DNA of 64,000 bases from Absicoccus porci (GTDB lineage: Bacteria > Bacillota_I > Bacilli_A > Erysipelotrichales > Erysipelotrichaceae): assembly GCF_003725415.1 (NCBI RefSeq), contig NZ_RJQC01000001.1, positions 302,773 to 366,772 of the forward strand, read 5' to 3'. This document shows positions 9,450 to 18,273 of this stretch, piece by piece; the stretch's first letter is position 1; each line of letters opens with the position of its first letter. The position numbers and the translations under genes were made by a program. The notes beneath the pieces are model-generated. The model was not told the origin of the DNA. It did not search any database and saw only the letters and a program-made list of their open reading frames with translations.

Positions 9450-9475
9450 AAGCCCTTTCTATAAGGGCTTTTTTG
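9450..9475 (+). terminator. tmRNA terminator
   Basis: AAGCCCTT...AAGGGCTT stem followed by six T, ten bases after the tmRNA CCA end. Confidence 0.9.
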
Positions 9476-9596
9476 TTATACATTTTTGGAATTGCATTCG
9501 TCGGATGTTAAAGGGATTCACTGGATTTTCAGGAGTAAAATCCTAGACACGTGTGTAAAATTTGAATACTATTATAAGTGAAAAGAGGAAATGTGT

Positions 9597-10082
9597 ATGT
9601 CAAAGAAATATTTAATTGTATATTATAGTCAATCGGGAAATACAAAGTCTGCTGCAGAATTGATTCAACATGTAGTGGATGCCGATCTTTATGAAATTGA
9701 AGCGCAGGATCCTTATCCAACCAATTATAAAGAATTATTAAAACGTGTTCGAGAAGAAATGGATGAAAATGTGGATGTGGCATATAAACCTGTATCCATT
9801 GATGTATCTTCTTACGATGTGATTTTCGTAGGTACACCAAACTGGGGTGGGAAAGTGGCCTTACCATTGGCAACATTCTTGAAACAACAAGATCTAACCG
9901 GAAAGACTATTCTGCCATTCCTATCACATGGAGGTGTTGGCAAACAAGACATTGAAGACGATTTGAAAGAATTATGTCCAGGTGCTAAAGTGGGTTCAGC
10001 CTATTCTGCTTTTCAAAAAGTAGAAGAAGATGATGTCGAAGATGTCATTGCTTGGATGTATCAATATATGGATCGTGCATAA
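9597..10082 (+). CDS. Flavodoxin
   Basis: Short-chain flavodoxin-like electron carrier of 161 residues. The FMN phosphate loop is YYSQSGNTKSAAE near the N-terminus; FVGTPNWGGKVALP supplies the aromatic flavin contact, and LPFLSHGGVGK the third loop. ATG 9597 is chosen because AGAGG lies seven bases before it and only two before the alternative ATG at 9591. Stand-alone gene with its own terminator. Likely partner of pyruvate-formate or other anaerobic redox enzymes; the partner is not visible here. Confidence 0.9.
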   Translation: MSKKYLIVYYSQSGNTKSAAELIQHVVDADLYEIEAQDPYPTNYKELLKRVREEMDENVDVAYKPVSIDVSSYDVIFVGTPNWGGKVALPLATFLKQQDLTGKTILPFLSHGGVGKQDIEDDLKELCPGAKVGSAYSAFQKVEEDDVEDVIAWMYQYMDRA

Positions 10083-10099
10083 TATTTTAATTCTAAGAG

Positions 10100-10126
10100 T
10101 CCACCAGTTTGTCTGGTGGATTTTTT
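10100..10126 (+). terminator. Terminator of the flavodoxin gene
   Basis: TCCACCAG-loop-CTGGTGGA followed by six T. Confidence 0.9.
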
Positions 10127-10172
10127 AGACAGATCATTTGTTAGGATGCATACGAAGAAAGGAAGAAATCGT

Positions 10173-10448
10173 ATGTATATGACAAAAGAAGAATTAGAAG
10201 CTCGTTATGGTTCGATGGTATGTTTTTATAAAGAAGATCCCGATGAAAGAATTTGGCATACGTATCCAATGAAAGAAAATTTTGTGACTTATTTTTTTAG
10301 TTTCAATCGTAAAATTATTTATCAATTCTGGGAGGATTTTCCGCAGAATTTGACCAGGGAAGAAGTATATTTATTTACGAAGGAAAATCCAAGAATGGCT
10401 GAATTACGTGGATGTCGGATCATACATGGTCAATTGATTTGTGAATAA
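10173..10448 (+). CDS. Hypothetical protein, 91 residues
   Basis: Soluble, aromatic-rich small protein (MYMTKEELEARYGSMVCFYKEDPDERIWHTYP...). I do not recognise the family. ATG 10173 is preceded by AAGGAAG; the longer frame upstream would run through the flavodoxin terminator and is rejected. No signal peptide or membrane helix. It converges on the metalloprotease gene across a shared terminator hairpin. Confidence 0.7.
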   Translation: MYMTKEELEARYGSMVCFYKEDPDERIWHTYPMKENFVTYFFSFNRKIIYQFWEDFPQNLTREEVYLFTKENPRMAELRGCRIIHGQLICE

Positions 10449-10452
10449 TGAA

Positions 10453-10483
10453 AAGAAAGATGGATAATAGGTCCATCTTTCTT
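10453..10483. terminator. Bidirectional terminator between convergent genes
   Basis: AAGAAAGATGGA mirrored by TCCATCTTTCTT, serving the hypothetical gene on the plus strand and the metalloprotease on the minus strand. Confidence 0.75.
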
Positions 10484-11192
10484 AAGCTGCATATAATGCT
10501 TGTACTTTATCGATATCGGTTTGTTGGATGCCATAATAGGAACCGGCTGATTGCATGACCGAGATTTCCGAATCATTATGATCCAAACCAATCACATGGC
10601 CTAATTCATGTTCGGCGGTATTTACGATTCGATCATTCGTATAACCATAATATGGATTTTCAATCAAATAATAGGAATTCAGTGTAATCGTTGCGTGTGT
10701 AATTTGATTGGTTAGTGCATTCCTTTCAGTTTCGGTGAGTCCTGCGGCGGATGAATTAGAATCTGAAGCATCCGAAGCAACTATATCTGCGCTGGATTCA
10801 TCATCTGCCATCGTAAATGTAAATACGCCTGTATTATTCCAATTGGCGATGGCATCTTCATAAGCAGAGCGCAATGTTTGATTGGTTGATGCGATATAGA
10901 TGGTTGCGGTATCCGATGGCCATTTCATACCCGTATAATAGGAATAATCATCAGTCGATAAATTGTTTGTATTTGCATTATTATTGTCGTTTGCAAGATA
11001 GCTAACAATCTCATTTTCAGTTAGTGTAATGGATTTTGCTAATTGGGAATCGCTATTTTGGGCATAGATGTTTAAACCAGCTAAAAGTATAAATAAAACA
11101 AGAGCAATCTTAAATAAACCCCAGATTATATGCAGGACAATCCGAAAAAGAAGCATTGGAATAAAAAATATTGTTTTTAATATTCTTTTCAT
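10482..11192 (-). CDS. Matrixin-like zinc metalloprotease, membrane anchored
   Basis: Protein of 236 residues with an N-terminal membrane segment (about 8-40, RILKTIFFIPMLLFRIVLHIIWGLF...) and an external catalytic domain. HELGHVIGLDHND is the extended metzincin zinc site HExxHxxGxxH, followed by the downstream Met of SVMQ (Met-turn). The domain is compact, as in M10/M12-type prokaryotic matrixins, and there is no recognisable propeptide cysteine switch. Likely acts at the cell surface; substrate unknown. Single gene with its own promoter region facing the next secreted-protein gene. Confidence 0.82.
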   Translation of the reverse strand: MKRILKTIFFIPMLLFRIVLHIIWGLFKIALVLFILLAGLNIYAQNSDSQLAKSITLTENEIVSYLANDNNNANTNNLSTDDYSYYTGMKWPSDTATIYIASTNQTLRSAYEDAIANWNNTGVFTFTMADDESSADIVASDASDSNSSAAGLTETERNALTNQITHATITLNSYYLIENPYYGYTNDRIVNTAEHELGHVIGLDHNDSEISVMQSAGSYYGIQQTDIDKVQALYAA

Positions 11193-11356
11193 TGTATCCC
11201 TCTTTTCTGGTCTTGAAACTTTAACAAGTATACCTTAAAAAAACTTTAAAATATAGATTTGAAAATATTTTATAAAGTCCCATTTTTTGGATACATCTTT
11301 CTATATATTGATAATAGAAAAGGGGTTCGTTATATACGAACAAAAGGAGACAAAAG

Positions 11357-11950
11357 ATGAAAAAGGGATGCAAAGCATTGTTTTGTGCAACCATGATCAT
11401 GGGAATGGGTTTAAGTCCTATTTATGCGCAAACACCAAAACACGAATCATTGAGTGAAGTATCGATGAAGCATAAGTACTGGCGGAGTGGTATGTATAAG
11501 ATTGGTACGGATTTGCCAGCCGGAGAGTATTATTTAAAAGGTAAAGGATATTGGGAAATCGATGCCGATGCTTCGGGTGAATTTGATAGTATTTTGGCTA
11601 ATGATAATATTGATAGAGCTGCCATTGTATCAGTTTCAGAAGGGCAATATCTAAAGACTGTAGGTCGTATCAAAATTTATACGTATGGGGATAATCCAAC
11701 CATTAATGTACATAAATCCGGTATGTTTAAAGTGGGTGTCGACCTTCCAGCTGGAGAATATCAATTGGTCATTGATAAAAAATCAAAAAGTTTAGAAGAT
11801 ACAGGCTTAGGTGGATACTATGAAGTGTCTGTTGATGCAACGCATCAATTAGACAGTATCATTGCGAATGGTAATTTTGAAGATAGTACGTATTTATCTG
11901 TATCGGATGGACAGTATTTGAAATTAAGTAATTGTCATATTTCTGAATAG
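11357..11950 (+). CDS. Secreted protein with two tandem repeats
   Basis: Protein of 197 residues with a signal peptide (MKKGCKALFCATMIMGMGLSPIYAQ, cleavage expected after YAQ). The mature part is two copies of one about 65-residue unit: SGMYKIGTDLPAGEYYL... at 46 and SGMFKVGVDLPAGEYQL... at 122, each ending in a LSVSDGQYLKL-like strand. The unit resembles small beta-sandwich domains seen in Firmicutes exported proteins, but I cannot name it with certainty. No anchor motif, so free or loosely bound. Ribosome site AAAGGAG precedes the ATG. Confidence 0.78.
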   Translation: MKKGCKALFCATMIMGMGLSPIYAQTPKHESLSEVSMKHKYWRSGMYKIGTDLPAGEYYLKGKGYWEIDADASGEFDSILANDNIDRAAIVSVSEGQYLKTVGRIKIYTYGDNPTINVHKSGMFKVGVDLPAGEYQLVIDKKSKSLEDTGLGGYYEVSVDATHQLDSIIANGNFEDSTYLSVSDGQYLKLSNCHISE

Positions 11951-11951
11951 G

Positions 11952-11975
11952 GCGAGGAAGTTTTCCTCGCTTTTT
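11952..11975 (+). terminator. Terminator of the secreted-repeat gene
   Basis: GCGAGGAA-GTT-TTCCTCGC followed by five T, immediately after the stop codon. Confidence 0.9.
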
Positions 11976-12007
11976 GATTATAAGTTGAAAAAATCGTATT
12001 ACAAGAC

Positions 12008-12176
12008 ATGTATGAAAAAGAACTATGGCAAGTTATAGTGAATTGTGATGCTTCCCAGGATGGTCCATTTTAGAAAACAAGGAGAATTTATTGTTGGCCT
12101 TCATGCAAATCATAATAATCCTCTATCGGCTTATTGGAAGCGAAGAAATATTTGTTGGCATTCGAAAAAATGATAA
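12008..12176 (+). pseudogene. Relic of an Ada-type methylated-DNA repair gene (N-terminal domain)
   Basis: The frame from 12008 reads MYEKELWQVIVNCDASQDGPF-stop, and continues in frame as KTRRIYCWPSCKS-stop. This matches the start of Ada/AdaA proteins, where NCDASYDG is followed by a Cys-xx-Ser/Pro-Cys zinc site (VKTTGIFCRPSCKS). Residues between the two blocks are missing and stops interrupt the frame. Only about 55 codons' worth remains; the regulator and methyltransferase parts are absent. A decayed fragment, not a working gene. Confidence 0.6.
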
Positions 12177-12185
12177 GATAACTAT

Positions 12186-12593
12186 ATGCAAGATGTATTG
12201 ATGCGATATATTCTAATTAGTTTGTTCCTGTTGATTGTCTGGATCGTAAGCCTTGTTTTTGTGATTACAAGAGGAATTGACATCAAAAAGCCATTCTTTC
12301 AAACACATAAAGAAGGTATTACGATTATTACCGGTATTGTATGGAATGGCATCTTTGTGATTTTGTTTATGTCTTTGATCGTACCTACAATTTTAGATTT
12401 ATCGTATATGCATGCCCATGCGTATCCCATGATTACAGGGAAAATTGCTCAAATTGAAGATAAACAAGTAACAATACAAGGAGACGAAGAACGAATTACC
12501 TTAGACATGGACATAAAAAATCATAAGGTAGGAGATATCGTTCAAGTACAATATTTACCGAATCTTCATAAAGGAATAGAAATTGTGAGGTGA
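12186..12593 (+). CDS. Membrane protein with small outer domain, hypothetical
   Basis: Protein of 135 residues: two hydrophobic helices (about 8-30 and 46-68) followed by a compact domain, GKIAQIEDKQVTIQGDEERITLDMDIKNHKVGDIVQVQYLPNLHKGIEIV, whose strand pattern suggests a small OB-like barrel. Family not recognised. There is no clear ribosome site, so the start (12186 or the ATG at 12201) is uncertain. It lies four bases before the next membrane gene and is probably co-transcribed with it. Confidence 0.65.
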   Translation: MQDVLMRYILISLFLLIVWIVSLVFVITRGIDIKKPFFQTHKEGITIITGIVWNGIFVILFMSLIVPTILDLSYMHAHAYPMITGKIAQIEDKQVTIQGDEERITLDMDIKNHKVGDIVQVQYLPNLHKGIEIVR

Positions 12594-12597
12594 GAGT

Positions 12598-13152
12598 ATG
12601 CATCGCTCGATTATCATTGGTCAGTTGAGTTTGATTGTTTGTTGCATCTTTTATTTGATTTGGTGGAGTTTGTGTTATAAACCAAATGTAGTCGTTGATC
12701 GTTTAGATGGAATACGGGGTGCTTTATTATTGATTACGGCACTTTGTGGATTGGTTGGTGTTTGTTTAAGTGTACATGGAATGGGTATGTTAAGTGTTCA
12801 ACATCTAATGTTTTCTGGTTCAAAGATCATTGGTGTTGGCATATTAACGTATATTGTGCTCTTATTGATCACGGTATTTGGTTTTCATCGACCAGTAACC
12901 ACGGAACTCTTGCTCATTACCGGGTGGATGATGTTGGAAACATGCCTAATCAATGATTTATATGGTGCGCAAATTGTATCCAGTTCACGATATTGGGTCT
13001 TAATAGTTGTTCTTGTGTTGGCTTTTTTTGTGAGCATGGTTTTGTATGTACTTTATTATCGTATGGAACCGATGAAGGCCTATTATGCAGCCATGGTTCC
13101 ATTGATAACGGAAGCTATCAGTATGGCTATTGTTTTGATTTTGAGTTTTTAA
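12598..13152 (+). CDS. Polytopic membrane protein, hypothetical
   Basis: Protein of 184 residues that is almost all hydrophobic, with about six membrane helices and almost no soluble parts. Good ribosome site AGGTGAG seven bases before the ATG. I see no motif that assigns transport or enzyme function. It ends tail-to-tail with the DUF3284 gene, overlapping it by 26 bases. Confidence 0.7.
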   Translation: MHRSIIIGQLSLIVCCIFYLIWWSLCYKPNVVVDRLDGIRGALLLITALCGLVGVCLSVHGMGMLSVQHLMFSGSKIIGVGILTYIVLLLITVFGFHRPVTTELLLITGWMMLETCLINDLYGAQIVSSSRYWVLIVVLVLAFFVSMVLYVLYYRMEPMKAYYAAMVPLITEAISMAIVLILSF

Positions 13153-13552
13153 TGATCGATTGCTCTATGGCTTTGATCATTTTTTTTGCACGTCTTTTTT
13201 GCGCACGAAGGGATGAAGCAGGGAGTTCTTGTTGATCAAACCGACTATATTCTTCTGTATATGTCACTAAACAATGTTTTTCATCGATGGATGTCAATTG
13301 ATAATGAAGAATAGATTTATCTATTGATGTAGTGAAATGAACCAGATATTCTTGATCCGGCAGGAGTTTTTTGACATGAACTTTGATCATGCTTCCTTTT
13401 CGTTGTGTTGATTTCTTCTTATATCGATAGCCGAGCAGTTCTTGTTCCGTTATTGTATGATGGGTCACATTTTGAATATCATTGATCAACGATTGAATCA
13501 ATAAGGTATAAAAATCATGTGCGCTCACTTTTAGTTTCATTTGAATTTCCAT
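13127..13552 (-). CDS. DUF3284-domain protein
   Basis: Basic protein of 141 residues starting MEIQMKLKVSAHDFYTLLIQSLINDIQ and containing YTEEYSRFDQQ, characteristic of the DUF3284 family common in Firmicutes. Predicted soluble and START/SRPBCC-like; biochemical role unknown. It follows the LexA-like repressor gene after three bases, so they form an operon. The lysine-rich C-terminus (RAQKRRAKKMIKAIE) could touch nucleic acid or membrane, but this is only inference. Confidence 0.75.
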   Translation of the reverse strand: MEIQMKLKVSAHDFYTLLIQSLINDIQNVTHHTITEQELLGYRYKKKSTQRKGSMIKVHVKKLLPDQEYLVHFTTSIDKSILHYQLTSIDEKHCLVTYTEEYSRFDQQELPASSLRAQKRRAKKMIKAIEQSIIKNSKSKQ

Positions 13553-13555
13553 ATG

Positions 13556-14260
13556 TTACACCCTTTCTGCAGTTCCAATCACTTTTCCCATACAATAAAT
13601 TTCTTGACCTTCTTCGAAGGGAATATCGGCATATTTTGGATTAAGTGAATGAAGATGATCAATTTGAAATTGTTTGATCCAAACATCGCCATCAATCACA
13701 AAAATACCTATTTCATTGGTTTGAATGGTTTCTTGTTTTTTGACAAGAACATATTGGCCACTATGAAATTTTGGTTCCATACTATTGCCATCCACTTGTA
13801 AAATATAATCGGCTTTTCGAGCCTGTGGAGTATCGATAATTTCCATCTGTTCTTCTTCATTATCCATCATATAGTTACCTATACCAGCACTTGGACGAGC
13901 ACTGAAAAAAGGTAAGGTCCATGTTGGTAGGTTTACTTCTTTATGGCGTTTTGCTTCAATAGATAATAAAGATAGAATGGCTTCTTGAGCGATGTCGTCT
14001 AAACTGCGAAATTGTTTGATCATATCTTTTTCTCTTGTTGAACAAACAAATTCTTCTTGAATATGGCAATTCAATAAGTCGGATGCCGATATTTCTAAGA
14101 CTTCACACAATTGCACGATCTTATCGGCATCTGGTTTATTTAGATCGCGTTCCCAATTACTAATCACACCGGCTGATTTTACACCTACTTTTTTGGCGAG
14201 ATCTTTTTGTTGATAGCCATGTTGTTCGCGAGCTTGTTTGATTCGTTGTCCTAAACTCAT
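13556..14260 (-). CDS. XRE-family repressor with S24 (LexA-like) peptidase domain
   Basis: A 234-residue cI/HdiR-type regulator. Residues 5-60 form a helix-turn-helix (RIKQAREQHGYQQKDLAKKVGVKSAGVISNWER). The C-terminal half carries the S24 self-cleavage dyad, Ser of VDGNSMEPKF and Lys of VWIKQF, with a likely Ala-Gly cleavage site in ARPSAGIGNY. Such proteins cut themselves when RecA filaments form after DNA damage. A TCAAGAAAAACTTGA dyad covers the -35 of its own promoter (TTGATT-17-TATAGT, 14281-14309), suggesting autorepression and control of the divergent 40-residue gene. Confidence 0.9.
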   Translation of the reverse strand: MSLGQRIKQAREQHGYQQKDLAKKVGVKSAGVISNWERDLNKPDADKIVQLCEVLEISASDLLNCHIQEEFVCSTREKDMIKQFRSLDDIAQEAILSLLSIEAKRHKEVNLPTWTLPFFSARPSAGIGNYMMDNEEEQMEIIDTPQARKADYILQVDGNSMEPKFHSGQYVLVKKQETIQTNEIGIFVIDGDVWIKQFQIDHLHSLNPKYADIPFEEGQEIYCMGKVIGTAERV

Positions 14261-14305
14261 AATTATTTCCTCTTATGGATACTATACAAATATTTTATAT
14301 TATAA

Positions 14306-14380
14306 TCAAGAAAAACTTGATTGATTCGTTGACAAACAAGAAATAATGATTTAAAGTGAAATTGTTCAAGAAAAACATGA
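14306..14380. promoter_or_regulatory. Paired operator sites between repressor and small gene
   Basis: TCAAGAAAAACTTGA (14306-14320) and TCAAGAAAAACATGA (14366-14380) are two near-identical dyads 60 bases apart. The first overlaps the repressor's own -35; the second lies nine bases before a TTGACA (14389-14394) of the divergent gene. They are the obvious binding sites for the XRE/S24 protein. A further dyad GACAT-AAATA-ATGTC (14391-14405) overlaps that same TTGACA. Confidence 0.6.
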
Positions 14381-14444
14381 ATCGATTATTGACATAAATA
14401 ATGTCGATTCCACTTATATACTGACAATCGAGGAGGAATTATTT

Positions 14445-14567
14445 ATGAATATACATAAACTACATTACAATCTAAATTTGTTGGTGTTGGCATTGGGAAA
14501 ATTGATCGTATTGGGGACTGTTGAGTTAGTAGCGGTATTAGCTATTTGTGAGTATTGTTTGCGTTGA
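14445..14567 (+). CDS. 40-residue membrane peptide under the LexA-like repressor
   Basis: Small open frame with an excellent GAGGAGGAAT ribosome site nine bases before ATG. Translation MNIHKLHYNLNLLVLALGKL then IVLGTVELVAVLAICEYCLR gives one hydrophobic helix with a basic start and Cys near the end. It is divergent from the S24 repressor and next to its operators, so it is likely derepressed on DNA damage. Such a peptide could act as a division inhibitor or holin/toxin-like effector; no family was recognised. TTATAT/TATACT at 14414-14422 may be its -10. Confidence 0.6.
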   Translation: MNIHKLHYNLNLLVLALGKLIVLGTVELVAVLAICEYCLR

Positions 14568-14575
14568 TAGGTAAA

Positions 14576-14608
14576 ACAAACGGACAAGTACAACACTTGT
14601 CCGTTTGT
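14576..14608. terminator. Strong hairpin between convergent genes
   Basis: ACAAACGGACAAGT mirrored by ACTTGTCCGTTTGT, a perfect 14-bp stem. It separates the small peptide gene and the SNF2 gene and can serve both. Confidence 0.75.
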
Positions 14609-14610
14609 GT

Positions 14611-17600
14611 CTATTGCAACAAGGCTTCCAAATCTTCTTTTGAAATGGTCGTATTGCTCATTTGTTCGCCTGATAAAATATCATCGGCTAATGCTTGTTT
14701 CTTTTCTTGTAGTTCTAAGATTTTTTCTTCAATCGTATCTTTGATAATTAATTTATAAACGGTCACATCATTTTTTTGGCCAATACGATGGGCTCGGTCC
14801 GTTGCTTGATTTTGGGCAGCGGTATTCCACCATGGATCATAATGAATGACGATATCGGCACCAGTCAGATTCAATCCTGTTCCACCGGCTTTCAAAGAAA
14901 TAAAGAAGACGGGTACATCGTTTTTATTGAAGGCATTGACGCGGTCAATGCGTACATTTTTCTTTGTGGCTCCTGTTATTTCATAGTAGGCAATTTGTTT
15001 TGCTTCACAATCTTTTTCTAGTTTATCCAACATGGTCGTAAATTGAGAAAAGACTAATATCTTATGGCCTCCTTCAATCGCATTTTCAATCAGATCCATA
15101 CAGGCTTCTCGTTTGGCACTGGTTCCATCGTAGTCTTCTAAACAAAGGGATGGATCGCAACAAACCTGACGAATACGAGTCAATTGTGAAAGAATTTTAA
15201 AGCGTTGTTTTTTGAAGTCTTCGTCATTGGTCTTTTTCAATAATTGTTGCAACTTGGTGACTTGTCCATTGTATACATGGGTTTGTTTCTTATCCATGGA
15301 AACATATTGCACTTTTTCCAATTTGTCGGGTAAGTCTTTTAATACGTCTTTTTTCAGTCTTCGTAAGATAAAGGGGGAAATCATCTTACGAAGTTGTTCC
15401 AATTGTTGTTGATCTTGTTGTTTAACGATAGGTACTTCCATATTCTTTCGGAAATAATCATAACTATAGAGGAAGCCTGGCATTAAATAGTCAAAGATGC
15501 TCCATAATTCTTGTAGTTGATTTTCAATCGGTGTTCCGGTTAAGGCCAAGCGGCATTGACTGTTGATCAATTTCACGGATTTTGCAGCTGCTGTTGTATG
15601 GTTTTTGGTATATTGTGCTTCATCAATAATTTCAAAATAGAAATGTGTATCTTCATATTCGGCAATATCTCGTTTCAATAAATCATAAGACGTGACTAAG
15701 ACATCATAGTTTATATAGTTTTCTATAATTGTTTTTCTTTCTTTTTTTGTCCCGCTTACCAATGCGGTTTGTAGTTGTGGGGCAAATCGTTCCATTTCTG
15801 CTTTCCAGTTATAAACTAAAGATGCTGGACAAATGACCAAAGAAGGTGATGGTTGTTCTTCTTTATGAGCGGCCAATGCGGTAATGACTTGCAGGGTTTT
15901 TCCTAATCCCATTTCATCGGCTAAGATACCACCGAAATGATAGGCTTCCAAAGTTTTGATCCATTGATAACCTTCTTCTTGGTAAGGACGTAATTCAGCA
16001 TGTAATTCTTTTGGTAAGGCAAATTCTTCATTTTTGAATTTTTTGATGGTGTTTTTAAAACTAGCATCTTTACGTTGGCGTAGATCATTTTTTTCCGCTA
16101 ACATGCGATCTAGATAGAAAGCGCGATACATCGGCACATTCATTTTGCCAGAAACCAATTGTTTCGGTGTCATATGTAAAGATTCCATCATTTGTTCTAG
16201 GGACTGTAAGCTTTGCGCATCCATTTGAACAAATTTACCAGAAGATAAACGATGATAGGTCTTTTTTTCTTTATAATGCGATAAGATTTCAATTAACTCA
16301 TCCTGGGTTAGATCATCACTAGTGATTTGAATGTCCATTAAATCACTGTCTACTGATACACCAACTGTGATCTTTGGTTTAGTAATGATTTGTAGGTGTT
16401 CAAAACGAGTGGTTGCTTCTACGGTTCCGTATTGTAGAAGGGTATCAATGCCTTCTGTTAAAAATTTGTAGACATGATCGTCATCTTTGATGCAGAGCAT
16501 GTGTTTGTCCTGATAGTGAAAATCAAAGTTTTGGAGGATTTGAAACATGTCCATTTCTCGTTCCACATAACGATGTTCTTTATTGGATGGATCATAATAA
16601 TAGCCTTTGGCATCATTTGTGATTTCATCGGTCATTCGGTATCTTGATTTATCATAGATAGCCTCTATGGTACAGATCATGTAATCATCATCCGCATCGA
16701 AATAAAAAGTGAAGTCCGGTTCTGGTGGTAGGATGGATTCAATGGTTTCTGGTTCGATGATTTCCACATGCGAGGTTTCTTGAATCTTTGGTAATTGATC
16801 GTAATAAAAATGAGCTAGGTGTTTGTTGCCAATTTGGAAAGTAATATCGTCATTTTCATTACGAGGCATATGAATGAATGAATCGGCTTGGTCTAACGGA
16901 ATTCGATAGAGGGTATTGTTTTCGAAATAGTAGCCATAGCGGATGCCTTTAATAATTGTTGGTACATGGCCTGTGACTTGTATGCCTTGCGTAGATTGAT
17001 TTTGCATCAAGGGTTTAATCGTAAAAGAAATATCCAATTGGGTTGTTTTGGTTTGGATGTGTTTCTTTTCATATTCCACGGGAATGGTTTGCGCAATATC
17101 ATAAAAAGCGTCAATTGTCTGGCCGGAAAGGTCAATTTCGGCACCAATATGCAGTGGTTCATATCCATACCGAACGGGTGTGTTTTCTCGTTCAACAACT
17201 TTGGCTTCAATCAATTCCAGTAAGGGAATGTATTCGGGATCAAAGCTTTCTTTATCCAACTGAAATTGCGTTTTTTTACTAATTACATACGGCGTTTGGG
17301 TATGTAAGTTATGGACAAAGCTAGAAAAAGATCGAATTTTATATAAGCGTTGATTTCCTAGCCAAACGGAAAAGGATAGGGAATCGATGTCAACATTTAA
17401 ATGGGGCACTAATTTTACATGATGATCTATATTGGTGGTTTTTGTCGTATTAAATGTTTCTAAAAACACAAAGCCATTGCGATCGGTCCGATCACCGGGA
17501 TTGTTTTGTAAGATATATTGGATCGTTAAATATAAAAGGGCGGCTTCGTGTTCACAAATTGGTTGTGTGCGTGCATAGTAGGTATCATAACTATTACGGC

Positions 17601-18198
17601 ATTCATAATCACGACAACTGAGGCGTTTGATTTCGTTGTGTCGCAATTCTAAATAGGCGCTCATCCGATTCTTATAATAGCTTTGGACGACGAGATATTG
17701 GGTTTGATCTTCATCGACCCATTCGCTCAAGGTTAATTTAGGCTCATCGATAGTTATTGCGTGGTCATGGACCAATTGCACGCCTTTTTGCCATGTATCA
17801 TAACGAATGGGAAGGGAGTTTAGCACTTTTCCCATATCAAAAAAATAATCATTTTTTGTAAAGGCTTTTTTGATTTGAGGCAAAATTTGTATTTGGAATT
17901 TTTCGTATTCTTTTTCTTTTGATTCTGTTCGCAATTGATCATCATAGGCAAAAAGCACAGCGGCTTCGTGTTTACAATAGCTATGATCTTCGGCATAGGG
18001 ACAACTGCAATCAGCGTGAAGAATGGATTGTTCATCTTCATTGAGTTGAATGGTTACATAATAGGTATCATAGCCATCCACTTTTGCAGTTAATGTATGC
18101 TCTTTTTTTTCAAGATCATAGACTTGTCCCGAATAAAAATAGGATTTACCACGATTTAATATACGGACAGGAAATAAGTGTTTCCATTTCATTTGCAT
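14611..18198 (-). CDS. SNF2-family helicase with SWIM zinc finger
   Basis: Large ATP-dependent DNA translocase of about 1195 residues. An N-terminal SWIM-type zinc finger (CSCPYAEDHSYCKHEAAVLFA) is followed by a long bacterial SNF2-associated region, then the two RecA-like lobes from about 750: LADEMGLGKTLQV (Walker A), IIDEAQYTKN (DEAQ box), LTGTPIENQLQELWSIF, and LVFSQF...LKAGGTGLNLTGADIVIHYDPWWN...QATDRAHRIGQ (motifs IV-VI). Complete family architecture. The exact start is uncertain among nearby ATGs; 18198 follows GGTG. It is divergent from dxs. Likely roles in transcription recycling or repair; not a restriction subunit. Confidence 0.92.
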   Translation of the reverse strand: MQMKWKHLFPVRILNRGKSYFYSGQVYDLEKKEHTLTAKVDGYDTYYVTIQLNEDEQSILHADCSCPYAEDHSYCKHEAAVLFAYDDQLRTESKEKEYEKFQIQILPQIKKAFTKNDYFFDMGKVLNSLPIRYDTWQKGVQLVHDHAITIDEPKLTLSEWVDEDQTQYLVVQSYYKNRMSAYLELRHNEIKRLSCRDYECRNSYDTYYARTQPICEHEAALLYLTIQYILQNNPGDRTDRNGFVFLETFNTTKTTNIDHHVKLVPHLNVDIDSLSFSVWLGNQRLYKIRSFSSFVHNLHTQTPYVISKKTQFQLDKESFDPEYIPLLELIEAKVVERENTPVRYGYEPLHIGAEIDLSGQTIDAFYDIAQTIPVEYEKKHIQTKTTQLDISFTIKPLMQNQSTQGIQVTGHVPTIIKGIRYGYYFENNTLYRIPLDQADSFIHMPRNENDDITFQIGNKHLAHFYYDQLPKIQETSHVEIIEPETIESILPPEPDFTFYFDADDDYMICTIEAIYDKSRYRMTDEITNDAKGYYYDPSNKEHRYVEREMDMFQILQNFDFHYQDKHMLCIKDDDHVYKFLTEGIDTLLQYGTVEATTRFEHLQIITKPKITVGVSVDSDLMDIQITSDDLTQDELIEILSHYKEKKTYHRLSSGKFVQMDAQSLQSLEQMMESLHMTPKQLVSGKMNVPMYRAFYLDRMLAEKNDLRQRKDASFKNTIKKFKNEEFALPKELHAELRPYQEEGYQWIKTLEAYHFGGILADEMGLGKTLQVITALAAHKEEQPSPSLVICPASLVYNWKAEMERFAPQLQTALVSGTKKERKTIIENYINYDVLVTSYDLLKRDIAEYEDTHFYFEIIDEAQYTKNHTTAAAKSVKLINSQCRLALTGTPIENQLQELWSIFDYLMPGFLYSYDYFRKNMEVPIVKQQDQQQLEQLRKMISPFILRRLKKDVLKDLPDKLEKVQYVSMDKKQTHVYNGQVTKLQQLLKKTNDEDFKKQRFKILSQLTRIRQVCCDPSLCLEDYDGTSAKREACMDLIENAIEGGHKILVFSQFTTMLDKLEKDCEAKQIAYYEITGATKKNVRIDRVNAFNKNDVPVFFISLKAGGTGLNLTGADIVIHYDPWWNTAAQNQATDRAHRIGQKNDVTVYKLIIKDTIEEKILELQEKKQALADDILSGEQMSNTTISKEDLEALLQ

Positions 18199-18273
18199 CA
18201 CCATTTCAATTATATCAAGTTCTGTAGTATAATAGAAAAGCTTTATAATGTTATAACATTTAAAGGAGAGCCT

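Noticed and set aside
10116..10172. Longer start for the 91-residue hypothetical gene
   Set aside because: It would begin inside the preceding terminator hairpin, while ATG 10173 has a good ribosome site.
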